A DNA stretch of 64,000 nt from Rhizopus arrhizus (taxonomy: Eukaryota; Mucoromycota; Mucoromycetes; Mucorales; Rhizopodaceae), in the NCBI GenBank assembly GCA_024220505.1, contig JAKZZE010000002.1:558001-622000 (forward strand), written 5' to 3'. Positions 58,339-64,000 of the stretch are shown here, in pieces (position 1 is the first letter of the stretch; each line of letters starts with the position of its first letter). A program made the translations under genes and the position numbers. The notes under the pieces were generated by a model. The model searched no databases. It saw only the letters and a program-made list of their open reading frames with translations, and was not told the origin of the DNA.

Positions 58339-60595
58339 TTATTTCTTTACTTTTGTTGCAAGATCATAACGCTCAATAAATAAAGTACTAATCAGAGAAA
58401 GAACAGCAAATACCAAGCATGCATAACAAGTATAACGATAGGCTACCTGGTATGCGTCGATGACAATAACAAGAACATCAGGAGGCAAAAGACTGCGGAC
58501 TTCTGTCATAGATTTACGAGCAATTTCAATGTACTACGAGTAGGACAAATATCAGTATACAAAAAAAAAAAAAAAAAAAAAAAAGTAATTTTGATCTTAC
58601 CAATTCTGCATTGGGTCCCTGAATTTGCTGAACTAAAATATTTTTAACTACACCTTGGAAAATAGCAGAAGAAGCGGAGATTCCAACAACACCACCGATG
58701 GAACGGAATAAGTAGGACATTGAAGTAACAATGGCCATATCTTGAAACAATTTTTAATTAGCAATTGCAAATATGCTCATTATACACCCATATAATTACC
58801 TGAGGATCCAACGGAGGAATGCATTGCAATCAATACTAAAACCAAAAGGGAGCCAAGAGAATAACCATCTGCAATCGGCGATAAAACATATGCAATTGTA
58901 GAGGTCTCTGGTGACCAAGTGCTGTAAGCAATTAAAGCACCAATCATAAGGAAATTTGAAAAAATGGCATATCTTTTATATTCTCCTGTGCGCGACATGT
59001 AAATACCTGCCAAAACGGACCCAAACGGTGCTGAAGCGGCCTTGGGTAAAGAATAAAGACCGGTAGTAGATGGACTAAAGCCTAAAACAGCCTATACAAA
59101 AGTTTACATTTATTATCAATAGTTTCAATTTAGAGATTGTTTCTTCCTTACCTGAAAGTAAAGCGGAGTAATGTAAAGCATGGCCATGTTACACATGAGA
59201 GACCAAAAGCTTGTTAAAGAACATGCAAAAGGTGTACGACTTGAAATGATACTCCAGGGCATAATAGGATTAGGTGCAATCTTTGCTTCAACAAAGCAGA
59301 ATAAGATGGAAAGGACAACAGAAGCAGCTAAACAACCGACTACAGTTGTATCTGACCAAGGTTTAGTATTGCCACCAAGAGAGGTTGCAACGACAAATGA
59401 TACAACGGCCAGCACAATAGTTACAGCACCTGCATAATCAATCTTTTTCAATTTTTCAGAGAATGGTTCTGCCATTTGACTTTCGGTGAGATTGTAATTT
59501 GTCAAAAGGTTAGTTGAAACATATAAAGTAACCAAAAGGAAAGGCAAATTAATATAGAAACAGAAACGCCAACCAAAGGCATCTGTAAGGAAGCCGCCTA
59601 ATGGTGCACCGACGACAGAGCCAATCTAATCATTTGTTTAGTTACATTAGAATTATAGATTCAACAAATCATTATACTTACAGCATAAGCAATATTACCA
59701 TAGCCTTGGAATTTCCCTCTTTCTCTCAAAGGAACCAAATCTGCACCAATAACCGTAGTCATACTAACCATAATGTATCCTAGTCAGTCCCTTATCTTTT
59801 GTCTATAGCGTATCTTTTTTTTTTTTTTTTTTTTTTTACCAGTTGATACCACCGCCACCGATACCAGCAATAGCACGGGCAATGACCAATGACCAAAGAC
59901 TGTTTGATAAACCGCAAAGAAGGGAGCCGATAAAGAAAACAACACTAGAAAATAATACTGCGGATTTACGACCAAAAACATCCGAGATTCGGCCATCTAT
60001 ATGCAAAACGGTTGTTTAGAAACTGTCATTGAATATTAATAATTCCATCCTTTCTGTTTGCTCGTGCACATTCAGTGGTACAAACGCAGGGAAATACTAT
60101 ATGACCGAAAGTCGATCACCTAAACACTTACATAGAGGTTGAAGAGCAGTATAACTCAGCATGTAAGAAGTTGCAATCCATATGATCTCGTTTGATCTAA
60201 AGAGTAAAAATGAAAAAGTAGATTCAATAGAATTACGCTTTTGGTTACCTTTTGAACTCAGTACCTATTTGAGGATAAATGGCTGCCACAATGGATGCAT
60301 CTAATGATGATAAGACAACAGCTGTCCAAAGACTAATCCAATTTGCTTGTAAGCTTTGCTAATTTTCCTTTGGCTCTGCTACTTACCCAGAAAGAATGGT
60401 ATATAATGAAGCTCCATTTAATCGCTTTTTTAATAATTCATCATCTGAAGGGGGTAACGTTGGTGTGTCCGATCTACTTGAAGCTGAAGAGTTTGATGTA
60501 AAAATTGTAATTGTATCTTCCCGATTATGATCATTTCCAGATCTATAGTCAGAGTAGTCTGTTTGACTCAATAATGGGGATGTTTCTTGAGCCAT
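58339..60595 (-). CDS. MFS transporter, DHA2 / vacuolar amino-acid (Fnx1/Vba) type
   Basis: Multi-exon gene of about 600 residues; ATG at 60593-60595, stop at 58339-58341. The N-terminal cytosolic tail is Ser/Thr-rich and begins with an ETSPLLS motif, a dileucine-type vacuolar sorting context. Exons then encode a 14-helix major facilitator: LDASIVAAIYPQIG-type helix 1, the loop 2-3 motif LYGRISDVFGRK, the motif C region AIGSVVGAPLGGFLTDAFGWR, FCFYINLPF, and later helices to ALFAVLSLISTLF-type ends. The motifs fit proton-coupled drug:H+ antiporters of 14 TMS and S. pombe Fnx1/yeast Vba vacuolar amino-acid transporters. Substrate is not readable. T and A runs of 20 or more lie in two introns (58561-58584 and 59815-59837). 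Confidence 0.88.
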
Positions 60596-62150
60596 ATTTT
60601 CTCTCTGCTATTGCACAAAGAATAGAGAAAGAAAAAAGAAGAAAAAAGATTTTTAACGTACTTGAGCTTAAAGTCGTGTTACTTTAAGCTGAAAATGAAT
60701 CTATAATTTGTACTCACAGGGTTCAAGTATTCCGATAAAAGTTGCAGCAAGGTCATTTGCCACGCTTAATGCTTCTCATTGCAAGCAATTCAAGGAAAAA
60801 TATTTATAGAAATATATTTTTTTCTCTTTGTTTTTTTTTTTCTTCTTTTAAAGATAAGAGAAAGAATGTTTTTTAACGATTGTTGCACATCACGTTGTCT
60901 ACTTCAGTGGCCGGATTTTTTTTTAGAGAAAATTTCTGTTCATTACACATATTTACGTGTAACTGTAAAAAAGGCACCAAACTTCTTTATTGTGCCAAAA
61001 CTATTAGCCCATTTAAATAAATGCTAGATTTATAGTACTTTTTTTTTAAAAAAAAAAGACTGATTTATTGAATTTTTAATAATTATCTAGAAAAAATCAT
61101 TGTAAATTTAACCGAGTTTCAATTTTTTCAAAACAGCCTTTCATAGCTTGCCTATACCTTTATAAGTTGACATAGCTTCTTCGTACATAAACTTGGCATT
61201 TTACTTTTATTTACTTAGCATTAAAACATAAAGTTAATGTCTGGTATTTTTACCTTTGACTTCAAGCATAGCTTTAAATCGGTTGGATATATTGGTCTCC
61301 AAACACTATACTAGGCCAAAGTCTAGACTGTGTCATTTTGATTAAATAAGCGATAAACCACTTGTTCTTGTTTATATCTCTTCTTTAGTCATCTATATGA
61401 TGACGTTTGCCCCATTGTTGTTACCAAAAACTGTGTATCAGGATCACCAGATCAATATCACAGCTTCATTTTTCGTATACCTAATTGATGTACTCAAGCG
61501 TCCGCTCATATTTTTCTGCATCTTCTTAGTAAACTTCAAATTTCATGTTGGGTATGCGATTGAAATCCTTTTCCTCCCAAGTACTTAATGGCAATGTCAA
61601 GGTGGAACTTAACAAAGCATGTTCCAGTGTCTTCTGGTAGTATAAGTAATATCCCATCACATTGCCTCTTTCATCTTCGACTATTAGTCCTTAACAGTCG
61701 ATCATTTGTAGATCTTTAGCTTTCTTCTTTGAATTTACGATTCAAATTGTCTTGTATCTTTTAACAATATTATATATATTCTCTAAAAAATATTGTTGAC
61801 ATGTAAAATATTAAATCTGACAAGATTGCACATGTTGAACTTGGCCTATTTCATTTCAGAAATTTGGAGTTGAAAGATTACATTAGGTATTTTAGGAGCT
61901 GCTCTGAGCATACTGCTGTTCTTTAGGCTCATTATGTGAGCACACCAACCAACCATACTACTGCCTATCCTATTTATCGAAAGTTTCGGCTATCATCTTG
62001 TTTCAGGAACCAGCTTGCTTATCATTCTCTGATTACCAACTATGACGATGTTTGATGATAATGCTTCCTTTTGCGATGGTAAACTGGTCTACTCCAAGCG
62101 CTAGATTTCATGAGTCCATTCATGATGTGGGCTTTTGAAGACTCCTTCAG
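60596..62150. other. Gene-free stretch upstream of the Fanzor-type relic
   Basis: AT-rich with short chance ORFs. An A/T hairpin-like run lies near 61040-61060. Anything upstream of the relic's C-terminal part could be its eroded N-terminal half, but no RuvC-I block is visible. Confidence 0.4.
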
Positions 62151-62154
62151 AAGA

Positions 62155-62470
62155 ATGGCTTCCCCGTTTTCCTGATTGATGAGTTAGAACAAATGCTGCC
62201 CACATTGTGAAAAAATTACCTAGGAGACCTTTCGAATGGTACCCTATAGAAGTCAAGCTCTCACTCAAATTATTAAGCACGGCCTATTAAGATGTACAAA
62301 TCAAAATTGCGGAGTGCCTGTGATTAATAGAAATAGGGCTGCTGACAACAGGGGACACTTTTGCCACTGGAATCGTGACTTAGATGCCTGTCTCAACAAG
62401 TTGCATATTGTTCGTTCGCTTCGTGAAAATAGTCAAATTCCCGAAAGGGTCAGACGTGCTTTTCCTTAAC
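62155..62470 (+). pseudogene. Fanzor/TnpB-type nuclease relic (C-terminal RuvC/zinc part)
   Basis: In one frame GFPVFLIDE resembles the strand and Glu of the RuvC-II motif. In the next frame CCPHC supplies the first Cys pair of the zinc ribbon, but with stops just before it. From 62236 an open stretch gives IIKHGLLRCTNQNCG (second Cys pair, with one or two extra residues) and HWNRDLDACLNKLHIVRSL, the RuvC-III pattern (NRDxxAxxN). This Cys-pair / LLRC / WNRD-A-N order is the C-terminal signature of TnpB and of eukaryotic Fanzor proteins, RNA-guided nucleases carried by transposons. Frame breaks and missing upstream domains show that it is dead. Confidence 0.6.
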
Positions 62471-63355
62471 GACAAAGAAGACCAGGAAGATCTAGAGAGC
62501 ATGCTGACGGCCTACAAAACTAATGTTCAGCCTTTCACTCCAGAGGCCAATGATTTCTCCTGAACAGTTATTGCCGTTCAATATCTAGATGCATTAAGTG
62601 TAAGTGATGAACATAATAGTAACTTTTGAATTTTTACTCATTTTATTTTTATTGCTTTCAACTATACATACATTAATCATTCTTACCTTCATGTAAGTAC
62701 TTTAAACAGCTCAACCAAAGACATATCTAGCTTTCTTTTATTTATATTATATTTATTTGGGTATTTATTTGCTTTCTACTTGCATATCTTTTCTTGTTAA
62801 TTCTTATTATAAATTCTTTCCGTTTCTTTACCAATTTTCCTTACCTCTTTTCCAGTTTTTTCAATCTTTACCAACAATTAATAAAAATAGTGTAGTACCA
62901 TGGTTGAGTTGCAAGCACTCAAATCGCTTTGGGTTGTTCCTGTTATAAAAAAAAAGAGATTACTGGCAAACATGATAAATTATTAAAAAATGGTTAAAGA
63001 AGTATAAACGAGTTTGAACAAATAATAAAAAACAGGGGCTTGATATCACACTTATACTTGAAAGACCAAAAGACCTTTCGTGTCGTGTTTCAAAGCTTGT
63101 TGTTTTTTCATGTCTCGCAAGTAATGCCCATAATGATTGCAACTTATTTACTGTGTCACTTTGCTATACATGAAAGATGATAACAATTTGAACTTACTCT
63201 TCAGAGTTTACTAACTCTTTTTGAATTTGTAAAAAGATGGAAAAGAGATAAAAGTAGACAAGTTATATATTTACCATATTGAAACCAAGTCAAACTAATG
63301 TTGATCTCAGTCTTTAATATTTTTAATATAATTAAATACAAAATAATATACATTT
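62471..63355. other. Intergenic, no feature seen
   Basis: AT-rich spacer between the nuclease relic and the alanine aminotransferase 3' end. No supported feature. Confidence 0.5.
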
Positions 63356-64000
63356 TTAATCTCTATATTTGTTCAAAAATTCCTTATGGAAAGCTTCTAA
63401 ACTTGAACAGAACGTGTCAAAAAGATGTTCTTCAGGGAGGAAAGTAGAACGGAAGTGATAGGTTCCTTGCTGCTGACCAAAACCGGAGCCAGGCACAACA
63501 CAAACACCAGTAGCCTCTAACATGGCCATGGAATAGTAAGTGTCAGCAGCCATACCAGCCTTCTCAGCTTCTTTAATTGCCTTTTGAGGCAGTCTAATTT
63601 GAGGGAACAAGTACATGGCACCTTCAGCACTGTTACATGTAACACCTTCAAGGTTATTGAAGCAGGTGGCAAGCTTGATGGCTCTGCGACGAAGAGATTG
63701 ATAGATAGCGTCGATTTCTTCCTTGTATTGAGGATAAGAAGCATCACCTTCTACAGGAGGGTTTGTCATCAAATCGACCATGATCTGTCCGTGAATGTTG
63801 GGACACAAAGAGACGGAAGAAATCTTGTAGAGTTGGTCCATAATTTCAGGATCGATATTGACACATTCAAAGTAACCACCACGACGACCACATTCACCAA
63901 TCATTCCTTTGGAGATAGAGTGGAAAGAAAAAAGCTCTTGCTCTTGGTATTCGGGACCCATTGATTTCAAAACCTTCTTGAAGCTGTGGAATGGACGGTG
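63356..64000 (-). CDS. Alanine aminotransferase, C-terminal part (runs off the window)
   Basis: Open frame from the window edge to the TAA at 63356-63358, with no intron in the visible part. This PLP enzyme converts alanine and 2-oxoglutarate to pyruvate and glutamate. The visible part starts just before EQELFSFHSISKGMIGECGR, where the Lys of SxSKG is the PLP-binding residue, followed by RGGYFE. It continues through ISSVSLCPNIHGQIMVDLM, NPP and DLMTNPPVEGDASYP, NNLEGVTCNSAEGAMYLFPQ and CVVPGSGFGQQQGTYHFRST, all class I/II aminotransferase blocks in the alanine transaminase arrangement. It ends KEFLNKYRD. The 5' half, and so any mitochondrial targeting sequence, lies outside the window. Confidence 0.93.
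   Translation of the reverse strand, partial: HRPFHSFKKVLKSMGPEYQEQELFSFHSISKGMIGECGRRGGYFECVNIDPEIMDQLYKISSVSLCPNIHGQIMVDLMTNPPVEGDASYPQYKEEIDAIYQSLRRRAIKLATCFNNLEGVTCNSAEGAMYLFPQIRLPQKAIKEAEKAGMAADTYYSMAMLEATGVCVVPGSGFGQQQGTYHFRSTFLPEEHLFDTFCSSLEAFHKEFLNKYRD

Overview
The window is AT-rich eukaryotic DNA. Its protein-coding genes are packed 60-400 bp apart, carry many 45-70 bp GT-AG introns, and match typical fungal genes. The intron style, the very high A+T, the long T and A tracts and several repeat families point to an early-diverging fungus, most likely Mucoromycota/Mucorales. That placement is my inference and rests on no database search.

Layout. 0.36-5.4 kb: Mediator subunit MED14 and a class II aldolase/adducin-family protein. 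5.4-8.5 kb: gene-free repeat DNA, including an array built around a TGACCACCAGATC core. 8.5-15.65 kb: a tRNA-Asp gene with a complete Ty3/gypsy-type LTR retrotransposon (two identical 483-bp LTRs, gag, pol) inserted 12 bp upstream of the mature tRNA 5' end, followed by a third LTR separated by the shared target duplication TAAA. 15.8-17.7 kb: decayed Tc1/mariner-type DNA. 17.8-19.9 kb: TFIIIC subunit (TFC1/sfc1/GTF3C5 type). 21.4-22.5 kb: TMEM41/VTT-domain membrane protein. 22.5-26.2 kb: mostly empty. 26.2-35.8 kb: a gene-dense block with SEY1 GTPase, beta-adaptin, a homeobox protein, a RING-CH-like membrane protein and a LIM protein. 36.2-39.7 kb: an unknown ORF and a decayed LINE (ORF1 zinc knuckles plus the start of an AP endonuclease). 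39.8-42.4 kb: LENG8/Thp3-type SAC3/GANP protein. 45.3-46.0 kb: bZIP factor. 46-51 kb: repeat debris including a second Tc1-type transposase remnant. 51.3-54.9 kb: a divergent pair, a KAR5/Brambleberry-type nuclear-fusion protein and an unknown coiled-coil protein with PY motifs and repeated NQR motifs. 55.4-57.1 kb: an inverted copy of the 7.1-kb repeat next to a broken member of what looks like a Mucorales-expanded protein family. 58.3-60.6 kb: MFS (DHA2) transporter. 62.2-62.5 kb: decayed C-terminus of a Fanzor/TnpB-type RNA-guided nuclease. 63.4-64 kb: 3' part of alanine aminotransferase.

The host genes are unrelated housekeeping and regulatory functions, with no operon-like cluster. The most interesting material is mobile. 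The LTR element appears to have been inserted twice at exactly the same base at the presumed Pol III initiation site of a tRNA gene. It carries a consensus -1 slippery heptamer between gag and pol, a pol interrupted between RNase H and integrase, and an integrase frame that runs on into the 3' LTR. The Fanzor-type relic is the second item worth following. I did not find a clearly new multi-gene system.
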